From Alphaproteobacteria bacterium (GTDB lineage: Bacteria; Pseudomonadota; Alphaproteobacteria; RF32; CAG-239): a DNA stretch of 33,673 bases. The DNA is taken from the NCBI GenBank assembly GCA_017471705.1, contig JAFUSH010000011.1, positions 1 through 33,673 on the forward strand. The letters run 5' to 3'. Positions 9,700 through 17,774 of the stretch are shown piece by piece. Position 1 is the stretch's first letter. The number at the start of each line of letters is the position of its first letter. The notes beneath the pieces are model-generated. The model ran no database searches and was not told where the DNA came from. It saw only the letters and a list, made by a program, of their open reading frames with translations. A program made the translations under genes and the position numbers.

Positions 9700-9927
9700 T
9701 CATTTGTTCTCCGGCAATGCACAAGATATACGGGACCCTGACAGACTTTTCCAACTGTCAATCAACAGCACGGTTTGTTCATCATTTACAGGATAAAAAT
9801 ACTCGTACTTTAAGTTGCCTTTTTCGGCACGGATTGCTGCAGCCGTGCCGCTTTGCTCCATTTCTTCTGCAAATTTACGGGCGTTACCGTTTTCTCCGGT
9901 ATAATAAATGTTTACGGTTAAACTCAT
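9700..9927 (-). pseudogene. Truncated antibiotic-biosynthesis-monooxygenase (ABM) domain protein
   Basis: The first ~57 residues (MSLTVNIYYTGENG... to TVLLIDSWK) match the N-terminal part of small ABM-fold putative quinol monooxygenases. Family members of this type continue for about 35 more residues after DSWK, with a His-rich segment. Here the homology stops abruptly and 18 unrelated residues lead to a stop; I found no continuation in the other two frames. A GGAGG lies 8 nt before the chosen ATG. An upstream reading (to about 9998) encodes a signal-peptide-like segment, NLVLLTLLANIAVAEA, whose own ATG overlaps the dxs stop (TGATG) but is out of frame by one A in a run of seven. So the gene looks broken at both ends: a 5' homopolymer frameshift and a 3' loss. 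Confidence 0.6.
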
Positions 9928-9988
9928 ATCTTTTGCCTCCGCAACGGCTATATTTGCCAAGAGTGTCAATAAAACCAAGTTTTTTTCA

Positions 9989-11749
9989 TCAGATATTCTC
10001 TTTTTTAATATCTGCAATGATTTGTGCCGTTGTCATACCGAGTTGCTGTAAAAGTTCCTGCGGATTATAACGGTCATAAAATTCTTTTCTCAACCCGTAG
10101 GTTTTTACTCTCATATCCTTATCAGCATAGAAAGCCGCTACTTTTTGCCCGAAACCGCCATCCAAGATACCATCTTCCAATGTGATAACCAGTTGATGAT
10201 TTTTTTGCAAATCCGTCAGAAGCTGTTCGTCAATACCACAGGCAAAGCGTGGGTTGATAAGTGTCGGAGCAAAACCAAATTCGGATTTGATTTTCTCAGC
10301 TAATTCTTCACCTCTTTGATAAAAATCACCTAACGCCAAAATTGCCACTTTTTCTCCGTTTTGTTCTAACTTAAAAGTATTTAATCTGCTGTAATCTTTA
10401 TCCGCCTCACGTGATGTCACCATATTCCCCGGCATTATAATCATAACCGGATGTTTGTTTTGGTTTACCGACCAATCAAGCATATTCAGGTATTCTTCTT
10501 TTGATGTCGGTGCCAAAATCACCAAGTTCGGAATGTTTGAAAATGCGGCAATCGTGAAAATTCCCAAATGTGTCACATCGGTCAAACCGTCAAAAGAAGT
10601 GTAATTGAGCAAAATCGTTACCGGATTGTTGTTGATGCACACATCTTGCGAAATTTGGTCGTAGGTGCGCTGAATAAAGGTAGCATTAGTAACAACCAGC
10701 GGTTTACCTCCTGCCTTGGCGATTCCGGAAGCCATTGCTACGGCGTGTTCTTCGGCAATTCCCACATCAACATATTGTGCACCGAGTTTTTGCCGTAAAT
10801 CAGGAGTTAAACCTGCTGTCATCGGCATTGCCGGCGTTATCACCACAAAATCCTTATCTTGCGCGGCTTTGTTCATAATGTAATCGCGCGCTAAACTCGT
10901 ATAACTTTCCGCCGGAAACTTCACTTTCCATTGTCCGGTCTCTCTGTCAAACGGTAGACACCAGTGCCAACCTTCGCGGTTTTCTTCCGCCAATTTATAA
11001 CCTTTTCCTTTCTGCGTATTGATGTGTACGACAATCGGGCGGTTAATATTTTTCACTTTTTCAAAAACCTTAATCATTGTCTGAATATCGTTGCCGTTTT
11101 CTTCATAAATATAATCCAATCCCAAAGATTTGAACAAATTATTGCCGGCTGTTCCTTTAGTTCGGCGAAGTTCGGCTAAATGATGATAAATTCCGCAATG
11201 TCCTTCGGCAATGGATTGTTGGTTGTCATTGACAATAATAATCAAATTTGATTTTAATTCCGAACCTGCAAAATCAAGCGCTTCCAATGCCTCACCGCCG
11301 GTTAACGAGCCATCACCGATTAAAGCGATTACATTTTCCTTGCCGCCCTTCAAATCTCTGGCTTTTGCCAAACCTGTTGCCAAAGAAATCGAAGTCGAAG
11401 TATGACCGACATTAAAAAAGTCGTGTTCGCTTTCTTCAGGGTTAGTATAACCGGAATCCTCTTTAAAGCATTCGTCTTTAATATAACCGTTTTTGCGCCC
11501 TGTCAGCATCTTGTGCGGATAACTTTGGTGCGATACATCAAATACAAACTTATCTTGCGGCGAATTAAACACATAGTGCATCGCAATTGTTGCTTCCACA
11601 ATACCGAAATTGGGACCGAAGTGTCCGCCGAATTTGGTTAAGCGATTAAATAATGCCTCGCGAATATCCGCAGCTAAAATTTTTAATTGTTCAGCATTCA
11701 GATTTTTAACATCTGCCGGCGAGTTAATATTTTTCAATATATCGTACAT
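9989..11749 (-). CDS. dxs: 1-deoxy-D-xylulose-5-phosphate synthase-like TPP enzyme
   Basis: A 586-aa transketolase-family enzyme; DXS condenses pyruvate and glyceraldehyde 3-phosphate for isoprenoid (MEP pathway), thiamine and pyridoxal synthesis. Visible are KFGGHFGPNFG with the conserved early His, HQSYPHKMLTGR, the TPP/Mg motif GDGSLTGGEALEALDFAG...NDNQ near 150-180, and the second-half pyrimidine-domain motif VDVGIAEEHAVAMASG with its conserved Glu. It is somewhat shorter than E. coli DXS (620 aa), and several motifs deviate (HFGPNFG for HLSSNLG), so a paralogue with a related reaction is possible. I use the ATG at 11749, preceded by AAAGGG; a TTG seven codons earlier has no ribosome-binding site. 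It lies 33 bp after a flavoprotein gene, on the same strand. Confidence 0.82.
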   Translation of the reverse strand: MYDILKNINSPADVKNLNAEQLKILAADIREALFNRLTKFGGHFGPNFGIVEATIAMHYVFNSPQDKFVFDVSHQSYPHKMLTGRKNGYIKDECFKEDSGYTNPEESEHDFFNVGHTSTSISLATGLAKARDLKGGKENVIALIGDGSLTGGEALEALDFAGSELKSNLIIIVNDNQQSIAEGHCGIYHHLAELRRTKGTAGNNLFKSLGLDYIYEENGNDIQTMIKVFEKVKNINRPIVVHINTQKGKGYKLAEENREGWHWCLPFDRETGQWKVKFPAESYTSLARDYIMNKAAQDKDFVVITPAMPMTAGLTPDLRQKLGAQYVDVGIAEEHAVAMASGIAKAGGKPLVVTNATFIQRTYDQISQDVCINNNPVTILLNYTSFDGLTDVTHLGIFTIAAFSNIPNLVILAPTSKEEYLNMLDWSVNQNKHPVMIIMPGNMVTSREADKDYSRLNTFKLEQNGEKVAILALGDFYQRGEELAEKIKSEFGFAPTLINPRFACGIDEQLLTDLQKNHQLVITLEDGILDGGFGQKVAAFYADKDMRVKTYGLRKEFYDRYNPQELLQQLGMTTAQIIADIKKENI

Positions 11750-11782
11750 TTTGTTTACCCTTTGCTTCAATTCATTATTATC

Positions 11783-12322
11783 TTACACATTTTTTCCTAA
11801 TTCGTAAGCTTTTTGCAGTAAATCTGCTCTGTCGGAAGCCTCCTTCGGCTCCCCCAGACCGCCGCCTGCTAAAACTCCTGTCAAACGCGATTGCTCAAAG
11901 CATTCTATCCAGCCGCCTAAACCATTCATAGCTCTGTCAGAAGCATTTTCCGCATCATCATAAGAAGATGTTATCAAATACACATCTTTGAATTTATTTT
12001 CTTGCCCAAACAACGGATTGCAACGGTCTAAAAAGGTTTTGAGCTGACCGCTTAATTCATAGTAGTAAATCGGCGTGGCAAAAATCAGGACATCGGCATT
12101 CTGTACTTTGCCAATCATCTCTGCCATATCGTCTTTTTGCACGCATTTACCGGTTTTCTGGCAGGCTAAACAACCGATACAAAACTTAATATCTTTGCCT
12201 TTAAGGCTTAAAAATTCAACCTCATTACCGCCCTCAATCGCTCCTCTTTCTGCTTCGTGCGCCAAAATTTCGGAATTGCTTAAGCCCCGCAAACTTGATG
12301 AAACTATCAATACTTTCTTCAT
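11783..12322 (-). CDS. Flavodoxin-fold NAD(P)H-dependent FMN reductase / iron-sulfur flavoprotein
   Basis: A 179-aa flavodoxin-like reductase. The N-terminal KVLIVSSSLRGLSNSE is the FMN-phosphate loop and FATPIYYYELSGQLKTFLDR (about 85-105) is the family's isoalloxazine-binding segment. A compact cysteine motif, CIGCLACQKTGKC (CX2CX2CX5C, about 48-60), is like that of iron-sulfur flavoproteins that bind a 4Fe-4S cluster. It probably transfers electrons from NAD(P)H or ferredoxin to quinones, nitro compounds or O2-derived oxidants; the substrate is unknown. AAAGGAAACAAA precedes the ATG. It sits 10 bp after the exported alpha/beta hydrolase gene and before dxs, in an apparent operon. Confidence 0.8.
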   Translation of the reverse strand: MKKVLIVSSSLRGLSNSEILAHEAERGAIEGGNEVEFLSLKGKDIKFCIGCLACQKTGKCVQKDDMAEMIGKVQNADVLIFATPIYYYELSGQLKTFLDRCNPLFGQENKFKDVYLITSSYDDAENASDRAMNGLGGWIECFEQSRLTGVLAGGGLGEPKEASDRADLLQKAYELGKNV

Positions 12323-12332
12323 TTTGTTTCCT

Positions 12333-13373
12333 TTATTTTAAATTACCCTTAAAAAATTGTTCCATTTTATCAAACGGAATAACATCTGTTTTGTAATACA
12401 AATCAACGTGATTTGCGTTCGGAATGATATAAAGTTCTTTGTTATCACCGGTTAATTTTTTGAATGCATCTTCCGAAAAATAACGGCTGTGCGCTTTTTC
12501 ACCGTGTATCATTAACACCGGATTTTTAATGGTATCGGCATACGCTAAAATCGGCTGCGTAATCAAAGATAACGCTGAGGTGGTGTTCCAATGTCCGTTG
12601 GAATTGATTGAGCGCGGATGAAAACCGAGCGGCATCTTGTAATAGTTAAAATAATCCTGAACAAATTGCGGCTCTTCACCGGTTAATTTATCAGGCAAAC
12701 CTGCGGCTTCGGCATAAGTGCCGTTTTTAGCATCTTCGGTGCGTTGATTGTTTAAATCCTCACGCAATTTATATAAATCATCGGCAGACATAGAATCATT
12801 ATAACCTTTAGATGTTACGCGTGTCATATCATACATTGTAGAGGTAACGGTTGCTTTGATGCGTGTATCTTGTGCCGCAGCATTCAAAGCAAATCCACCC
12901 CAACCGCAAATACCGATAATCCCAATTTTATTTTCATCAACTTCGGGCAATGTTGTTAAATAATCAACTGCGGCGCTGAAATCATCTGTGTTAATATCAG
13001 GGCTTGCCACATTGCGGACATTACCGCCTGATTCACCGGTAAATGACGGGTCAAACGCTAAGGCAACAAAACCGCGTTCTGCCATTTCTTGCGCATAAAG
13101 TCCGGAGGATTGTTCTTTAACCGCCCCAAAAGGTCCGGAAACAGCAATCGCTGCCATCTTTCCTTGCCCCTTGTTTATCGGTTCATATAAATCACCGACT
13201 AACTCTATACCAAATCTGTTCTTAAATGTTACTTTTTTCACATCAACCTTATCGCTCTTGGCAAATACTTTATCCCAAGAAGCATCTGTTGACGCTCCGC
13301 TTGCGCTGTCCGGTGCAGCAAAAACCAAGCCTACAGTTGCCATACTAAATGCAAAAAATGTTTTCATATTCAT
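12333..13373 (-). CDS. Exported alpha/beta hydrolase (dienelactone-hydrolase-like)
   Basis: A 346-aa protein with a signal peptide (MNMKTFFAFSMATVGLVFAAPDSASG), so it is probably periplasmic. The hydrolase core starts near 45 (VTFKNRFGIELVGDLYEP). The nucleophile elbow reads GIIGICGWGGFALN, with Cys where most families have Ser, as in dienelactone hydrolases. PVLMIHGEKAHSRYFSEDAF carries the likely acid region and NANHVDLYY the catalytic His. Between them lies a long cap (about 185-275). The substrate is unknown. AGGAG lies 7 nt before the ATG and a good TTGACA promoter lies upstream, so it begins an operon with the flavoprotein and dxs-like genes. Confidence 0.8.
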   Translation of the reverse strand: MNMKTFFAFSMATVGLVFAAPDSASGASTDASWDKVFAKSDKVDVKKVTFKNRFGIELVGDLYEPINKGQGKMAAIAVSGPFGAVKEQSSGLYAQEMAERGFVALAFDPSFTGESGGNVRNVASPDINTDDFSAAVDYLTTLPEVDENKIGIIGICGWGGFALNAAAQDTRIKATVTSTMYDMTRVTSKGYNDSMSADDLYKLREDLNNQRTEDAKNGTYAEAAGLPDKLTGEEPQFVQDYFNYYKMPLGFHPRSINSNGHWNTTSALSLITQPILAYADTIKNPVLMIHGEKAHSRYFSEDAFKKLTGDNKELYIIPNANHVDLYYKTDVIPFDKMEQFFKGNLK

Positions 13374-13392
13374 CTGTCATCTCCTGAAACTA

Positions 13393-13422
13393 TATATAAT
13401 AATCTTCAAAATGAGCTGTCAA
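13393..13422 (-). promoter_or_regulatory. Sigma70-type promoter for the hydrolase-flavoprotein-dxs operon
   Basis: On the minus strand a perfect TTGACA is followed, after 18 bp, by TATATA (or after 17 bp by TTATAT), with the hydrolase ATG about 20 nt beyond. Confidence 0.7.
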
Positions 13423-13577
13423 AGCAAGATTTTTTTCTATTTTATTAAGAGTAATTTACAGTAACGTCATTATCTTACTTTCATAAATATTTTCGTAGAA
13501 CATAAGAAGCTGGAATAAAGATACCGATTGTGACACCATACCGCCGTAAATTATTGAAAATCGTACTTTATAAATTT

Positions 13578-13599
13578 AGCCGAGCTTATAAACTCGGCT
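13578..13599 (-). terminator. Terminator hairpin after the CDF exporter gene
   Basis: AGCCGAG and CTCGGCT form a 7-bp GC-rich stem with an 8-nt loop, 10 bp beyond the CDF stop. It is followed by an A/T-rich tract rather than a clean U-run. It closes the six-gene redox operon. Confidence 0.55.
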
Positions 13600-13608
13600 T
13601 GGTTATTT

Positions 13609-14718
13609 TCAATCGGTAGTTGAAACGTCAACATCGGGGGCAATTGTCAAGTCATATTGCGGATAGACTTGACTAATTTCTTCATAAAGGGTTTTTACAC
13701 CGTCTTCCGGCTTAATTCCAAAACTCATTACCGCATCAAAGCGCATTGTTTTGCCCTCAATATCCAAATAAAATCCGTGAACCTGAATCACCCATTTATG
13801 CTGTAATACGCGCTTTTTGACATCTTTTTCAATTTTCATTGCCTCGTCATTTTTGGTATTATAGGCATATACACCGACACCGGCTAAAACAACACCGGTT
13901 TGCTCATATATTTTTGTTTCTGCCTGACGGGACAGGCAGTCTATTTCTTTGGCTGTCATCGTATCCGGAACTTCTATGTGAACAGAAGCATAATACTTAT
14001 CCGGTCCGTAATTATACATAATCAAGTCATAAGCCCCGCGCACTTCCGGCATTTGTGCCAAAATATGCTTGATTTTACTTGTGATTTCTTTATCTGCCCT
14101 TGTTCCCAAAATCTCATTAAGCGTTTCCATCATCATTTCAATACCCGATTTGATGATAAAACCGGAAATAACTACGCCGACATAGGCTTCCAAAGAAAGT
14201 CCGCTGAAAATAAAGATAATTGCCGATACCAAAACCGAAGCGGATAATATGGCATCCGACAAAGCATCGGAACCGGAAGCAACCAAAGAACCCGAGTTGA
14301 CTTTTTTCCCTTGTGCTTTGACATATTTTCCCAAAACAATCTTTACAACGACCGCAACCGCTATAATAACGAGTGAGGTAATACTGTAATCCGGTGTTTG
14401 CGGAGAAATGATTTTCTTGATTGATTCCACAAGTGAAGTAATACCGGCATACAGCACAATCCCCGAAACAATCATTGCGCTTAAATATTCAATACGTCCA
14501 TAACCTAACGGGTGCTTTTTATCCGGCAGTTTACCCGCCAGTTTTGTTCCTACAATCGTAATAATGGAAGAAAGCGCATCGGATAAATTATTCACCGCAT
14601 CCAATATAACGGCAATAGAATTGGATACAATCCCGACAACAGCCTTAAATGCTGCCAAAAACACATTGGTTAAAATACCGATAATGCTGGTTTTTATAAT
14701 GATTTTATCACGATTCAT
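13609..14718 (-). CDS. Cation diffusion facilitator, probably Mn2+-type exporter
   Basis: A 369-aa CDF-family metal/proton antiporter with six membrane helices (about 8-215) and a cytoplasmic dimerisation domain (about 215-295). The transport-site motifs are AVNNLSD in helix 2 (NxxxD) and SDALSD in helix 5 (DxxxD). The lack of His at these positions fits manganese-type CDFs rather than zinc ones (HxxxD). A second alpha/beta domain of about 75 residues at the C-terminus (from MKIEKDVKKR) is an extra feature. The start is taken at MNRDKI, 13 bp after the upstream stop; in-frame codons run further upstream but overlap the previous gene. Its place in an OhrR-headed peroxide operon suggests control of Mn during oxidative stress (inference). 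Confidence 0.85.
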   Translation of the reverse strand: MNRDKIIIKTSIIGILTNVFLAAFKAVVGIVSNSIAVILDAVNNLSDALSSIITIVGTKLAGKLPDKKHPLGYGRIEYLSAMIVSGIVLYAGITSLVESIKKIISPQTPDYSITSLVIIAVAVVVKIVLGKYVKAQGKKVNSGSLVASGSDALSDAILSASVLVSAIIFIFSGLSLEAYVGVVISGFIIKSGIEMMMETLNEILGTRADKEITSKIKHILAQMPEVRGAYDLIMYNYGPDKYYASVHIEVPDTMTAKEIDCLSRQAETKIYEQTGVVLAGVGVYAYNTKNDEAMKIEKDVKKRVLQHKWVIQVHGFYLDIEGKTMRFDAVMSFGIKPEDGVKTLYEEISQVYPQYDLTIAPDVDVSTTD

Positions 14719-14731
14719 AATTTTATTTCCA

Positions 14732-15670
14732 TTATGCCGCATTAAACTTTGTTTTCGGCTGTTTACAACGCGGACATTTCCAATCTTCGGGCAGGTTTTC
14801 AAAAGCAATATTGTTATTTTCCGCCGGATTATAAACATAACCGCAGACGGAACATACATATTTACCGCTCTTGGTTTTGAATACAATCTCACCAACCGGC
14901 AAAGTTTTCGGAGGATTATTCAAATCTACTACTCGCTTTTCTTCCAAATTTTCATACCCCAAAGGTGTATGTGTCGAGAGATAAACGGTAGGATTACGGC
15001 TGACAAACTCGCGAACTCGGTCTAAAGTAACTCGTGCCGCTGCCAAATCGTCATAAACAACCGAGAGCTTGTTGGCATAAAGTGCTTCGTCTGTATAGGT
15101 TATATCGCCTTGAAACATATAAAACAAACCATCGTCTTCGACAATCACCAAACTGTTGCCTTTAGTATGACCTTTGGCTTTAATGTAATAAATTCCATCT
15201 GCAATCTTTTGACTTTCCGGAAAGTTATGATATGCGCCATCGGTAAAATAAACAGGAACGACATTTTCAATGCCTTTAAGTTCATCTGCGTCACATTCTT
15301 CGGCATTCACATATATTTCGGCATTGGGAAAACTCTTTAATTCTCCTGTATGGTCTGCGTGCTTATGAGTAATCAAAATTTTGCTGACTTGCTCCGGTTT
15401 GTATCCTAAATCAGCCAATGCTTCCATATAAGGTTTAATATCTTTTCCTGTATAAATCACCGTGGTTTCGTCGGGCGATTCTTCCGGCGTACCGAATGGA
15501 AGTCCGGTGTCAATCAAAATTACTTCATCTCCGGTATCTATTACATAATTTTGCAAACCGGAACGATATTTTACATTTGCATCAAACTTATCTGCTCCGT
15601 CTTCACCGCCAAAAGCAAAACCTTCGGTCATAAATCCGTTATCTCTGAATTTTACTGCCTGTATTTTCAT
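14732..15670 (-). CDS. Metallo-beta-lactamase fold protein with C-terminal rubredoxin domain
   Basis: A 312-aa two-domain protein. The MBL domain (about 35-235) has the metal motif THKHADH (HxHxDH) near 106, the ligand His in KGHTKGN and a ligand Asp in [10 protein letters not shown]. The rubredoxin domain (about 268-312) has [10 protein letters not shown]...[14 protein letters not shown], with all four iron-binding Cys in two CxxC-type knuckles. No flavodoxin domain is present, so it is not a classical flavodiiron NO/O2 reductase. A one-electron redox partner fused to an MBL hydrolase or oxidoreductase is the likely architecture; the substrate is unknown. It starts 15 bp after the glutathione peroxidase stop in the OhrR-type operon. 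Confidence 0.85.
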   Translation of the reverse strand: MKIQAVKFRDNGFMTEGFAFGGEDGADKFDANVKYRSGLQNYVIDTGDEVILIDTGLPFGTPEESPDETTVIYTGKDIKPYMEALADLGYKPEQVSKILITHKHADHTGELKSFPNAEIYVNAEECDADELKGIENVVPVYFTDGAYHNFPESQKIADGIYYIKAKGHTKGNSLVIVEDDGLFYMFQGDITYTDEALYANKLSVVYDDLAAARVTLDRVREFVSRNPTVYLSTHTPLGYENLEEKRVVDLNNPPKTLPVGEIVFKTKSGKYVCSVCGYVYNPAENNNIAFENLPEDWKCPRCKQPKTKFNAA

Positions 15671-15685
15671 ATTGTGTCCTTTTAA

Positions 15686-16228
15686 TTAAAGTAACTCAGT
15701 TATTTTTGTTTCAATTTCTGCCATATCCGCAGTTGGTTCAAAACGTTCTGTAACTTCTCCGTTTTTATTTATCAAAAATTTGGTAAAATTCCATTTAATA
15801 TCCGGATTTTCAGCCCAATTCGGATTAACTTTACTCAGCATATCGGCAAGCAATGACGCAAACTTATGTTTACCAAATCCGGCAAAGCCTTTTTGTTCTT
15901 TTAAATACGTATAAAGCGGTAATTCATTTACTCCGTTAACATCAGACTTTTTCATTTGCGGAAATTGTGTTTTATAGTGTAATTGGCAAAATTGATGTAC
16001 TTCATCGTCTGTTCCCGGAGTTTGATGTCCGAATTGATTGCACGGAATATCAATAATTTCCAGCCCCTTGTCGTGATACTTTTCATACATCTTTTCCAAA
16101 TCTTCGTATTGCGGCGTAAATCCGCATCCGGTCGCCGTATTGACAATCAGCATCACTTTTCCCTTAAAATCAGCCAACTTTAGTTCTTCGCCTTTTGGTT
16201 TCGGCACGCTGTAATCATATATACTCAT
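15686..16228 (-). CDS. Glutathione peroxidase family thiol peroxidase
   Basis: A 180-aa cytoplasmic peroxidase that reduces hydroperoxides with thiols (thioredoxin or glutathione). The peroxidatic residue is Cys35 in VNTATGCGFTPQY, a cysteine rather than selenocysteine version. The family Gln lies in PCNQFGHQTPG, and the Trp-Asn pair in IKWNFTKFLI completes the catalytic tetrad. Length is normal. It is co-directional with the flavodoxin-fold reductase (12-bp gap upstream) and the MBL-rubredoxin gene (15 bp downstream). Its place in an operon headed by an OhrR-type regulator fits defence against organic peroxides. Confidence 0.93.
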   Translation of the reverse strand: MSIYDYSVPKPKGEELKLADFKGKVMLIVNTATGCGFTPQYEDLEKMYEKYHDKGLEIIDIPCNQFGHQTPGTDDEVHQFCQLHYKTQFPQMKKSDVNGVNELPLYTYLKEQKGFAGFGKHKFASLLADMLSKVNPNWAENPDIKWNFTKFLINKNGEVTERFEPTADMAEIETKITELL

Positions 16229-16240
16229 TTTTATTTTCCT

Positions 16241-16909
16241 TTACATCTTCATTGTTGCTAATCTTTTGCCCATTTCATAAGCGGCTTGCAAATCCTTTGG
16301 AAATTGCTTATCACGCACCTCAGCTTTATGAACGGGGTCAAACAAATCACAATCATATTTAGAATAATCCGTATATTGGAACGTATCAAAAGAATACAAG
16401 GTTTCCGAATATCCGAACACTGCTTGCAAACTCCACTCATTATCGCCCAAGACGACATCGTAATGATGTTGTCTGAATTGCTCTTCGGTGGCATTCATAG
16501 TCATAATCACGCCAACCGGCAAAGTATGATTTAAGATACGTTTCAAACCTCCGTTTTCTTTATCAATCATATAGGTATGCGCCGGAAACATAAAACGCTC
16601 CAGAAAACTCCGAAACATTCCGGTAGGATAAGAGTGATATACGGGAGAGCCTGCAATAACCGCATCAGCATTAATACACTTTTCCAATATCGGGCGTAAA
16701 TCATCTTTATAAAAACATAAACCTTTCTGTTCGACACCTTTGCGCTTACATATCAAACAACTGATACAACCTTTGTAGGCTATATCATATAAGTTAACAT
16801 ATTCAACCTCGGCACCGGCATCGATTGCGCCGCGCATTGCTTCTTTGAGCAACTTTGCAGTATTAAAATTTTTACGCGGACCGCCGTTAATTATCATTAC
16901 CTTTGTCAT
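16241..16909 (-). CDS. Flavodoxin-fold NAD(P)H-dependent FMN reductase family protein
   Basis: A 222-aa flavoprotein. MIINGGPRKNFNTAKLL is the phosphate-binding loop for FMN, and ADAVIAGSPVYHSYPTGMFRSFLER (about 79-103) is the second flavin loop. Four cysteines (GCISCLICKRKGVEQKGLC, CX2CX2CX10C) resemble a loosened Fe-S flavoprotein motif. It probably acts as an NAD(P)H-dependent quinone or disulfide-linked reductase; the substrate is unknown. Its ATG overlaps the ohrR stop by 4 bp (ATGA), so the two are translationally coupled. Confidence 0.8.
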   Translation of the reverse strand: MTKVMIINGGPRKNFNTAKLLKEAMRGAIDAGAEVEYVNLYDIAYKGCISCLICKRKGVEQKGLCFYKDDLRPILEKCINADAVIAGSPVYHSYPTGMFRSFLERFMFPAHTYMIDKENGGLKRILNHTLPVGVIMTMNATEEQFRQHHYDVVLGDNEWSLQAVFGYSETLYSFDTFQYTDYSKYDCDLFDPVHKAEVRDKQFPKDLQAAYEMGKRLATMKM

Positions 16910-17364
16910 TGTGTTTTCCTTTCATTTATCCCTTCCAATGCTTTATTCAGCAGATTGTATAGTGTTATCATTTCATCATAAGACAAATAAATATTTCCTT
17001 CCAATGCTTGCGGTATATTTGAAGCTTTTTCCCTTAGTTTAACACCGTTATCCGTCAAAGTAATCTTAACAAAGCGTTCATCTTCTGTCATTCGTTGCCG
17101 CTTAACAAAACCGAATTTCTCAAGTTTCTTCAAAACCGGCGTTAAAGTTCCGGAATCAAGATAAATCTTTTCTCCCAACTCTTTTTCCGACATTTCGCCA
17201 AATTCCCATAAAATCACCATTACGATATATTGCGTATAGGTTAAACCGATTTTTGCCAATGGTTTGCGATATATCTTAATCACTTCTTTGGCGCAGGCGT
17301 AAAGTGGAAAACATAGTTGATTTCCGAGCTTCAGAACTTCAAGTTTATTCGGTGATTTAGCCAT
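16906..17364 (-). CDS. ohrR: MarR-family organic peroxide sensor/repressor, OhrR type
   Basis: A 152-aa winged-helix MarR-family regulator. NQLCFPLYACAKEVIKIYRKP near 15-35 carries the reactive cysteine (Cys18) at the OhrR position, where oxidation by organic hydroperoxides releases DNA. The winged helix follows (about 48-110): YTQYIVMVILWEFGEMSEKELGEKIYLDSGTLTPVLKKLEK. The start is placed at MAKSPNK because its ATG overlaps the stop of the preceding small HTH gene (TAATG); an ATG seven codons earlier lacks a ribosome-binding site. It is the second gene of the redox operon and overlaps the following reductase gene by 4 bp. The palindrome over the promoter of the operon is its likely operator, so it would repress its own operon until peroxides appear. 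Confidence 0.88.
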   Translation of the reverse strand: MAKSPNKLEVLKLGNQLCFPLYACAKEVIKIYRKPLAKIGLTYTQYIVMVILWEFGEMSEKELGEKIYLDSGTLTPVLKKLEKFGFVKRQRMTEDERFVKITLTDNGVKLREKASNIPQALEGNIYLSYDEMITLYNLLNKALEGINERKTQ

Positions 17365-17546
17365 TATTTCTTTGCCGGTTCCCATTTACAACGAACAGGA
17401 GATACAATGGCACCTTCTTTTTTGAGTTCAGCAAAAGCCTTATCAACCGCTTTTCTATCCAAACCGGACATTTCGGCAATTTTTCCGGCATTTACCGGAA
17501 CACCTGCTTTTTTCATAGTTTCCAACACGATTTCTTTATCTGACAT
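17364..17546 (-). CDS. Small (60-aa) winged-helix/HTH protein
   Basis: A short all-helical protein: [58 protein letters not shown]. It has the layout of a single HTH with a beta-wing ([12 protein letters not shown]). One cysteine lies near the C-terminus. AAAGG lies about 8 nt before the ATG. It is the first gene of the redox operon and its stop overlaps the ohrR start (TAATG). It may be a DNA-binding partner or co-regulator of OhrR; function is otherwise unknown. Confidence 0.75.
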   Translation of the reverse strand: MSDKEIVLETMKKAGVPVNAGKIAEMSGLDRKAVDKAFAELKKEGAIVSPVRCKWEPAKK

Positions 17547-17582
17547 TGTTTATACCTTTATTAAAATAAATTGCACACAATT

Positions 17583-17603
17583 CAATAATATTCAATATTA
17601 TTG
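17583..17603. promoter_or_regulatory. Perfect 21-bp palindrome, probable OhrR operator
   Basis: The arms CAATAATATT and AATATTATTG flank one central base. The site overlaps the last three bases of the -10 box and covers the transcription start region of the redox operon. A second dyad, AATTG-N4-CAATT (17569-17582), directly abuts it. This is the expected place for MarR/OhrR repression. Confidence 0.7.
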
Positions 17604-17629
17604 ATACAAATATAAATCCCGCTTGTCAA
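17601..17629 (-). promoter_or_regulatory. Sigma70-type promoter of the OhrR redox operon
   Basis: On the minus strand TTGACA and TATCAA are spaced by 17 bp, about 55 nt before the small HTH gene. The rest of 17630-17774 contains no gene or terminator that I recognise. Confidence 0.7.
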
Positions 17630-17774
17630 TATATATTCATTACAGATGTTAATTTCAGTCGAGAATGTACATTTTCGGCTTCTATAAATGTTTTATGGGG
17701 CATTAAGGAGCAAAAACGAATGTATTATTGAAACTTATAATAACCGCAAAGACCGTAAATTATTCATATACATC

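Noticed and set aside
9500..9754. 84-aa minus-strand open frame downstream of the ABM remnant
   Set aside because: No homology recognised, AT-rich low-complexity sequence, no ribosome-binding site; it overlaps the ABM remnant and the glgB promoter region.
17690..17732. Ribosome-binding-site-like AAGGAG before an ATG on the plus strand
   Set aside because: The frame stops after three codons; no gene follows.
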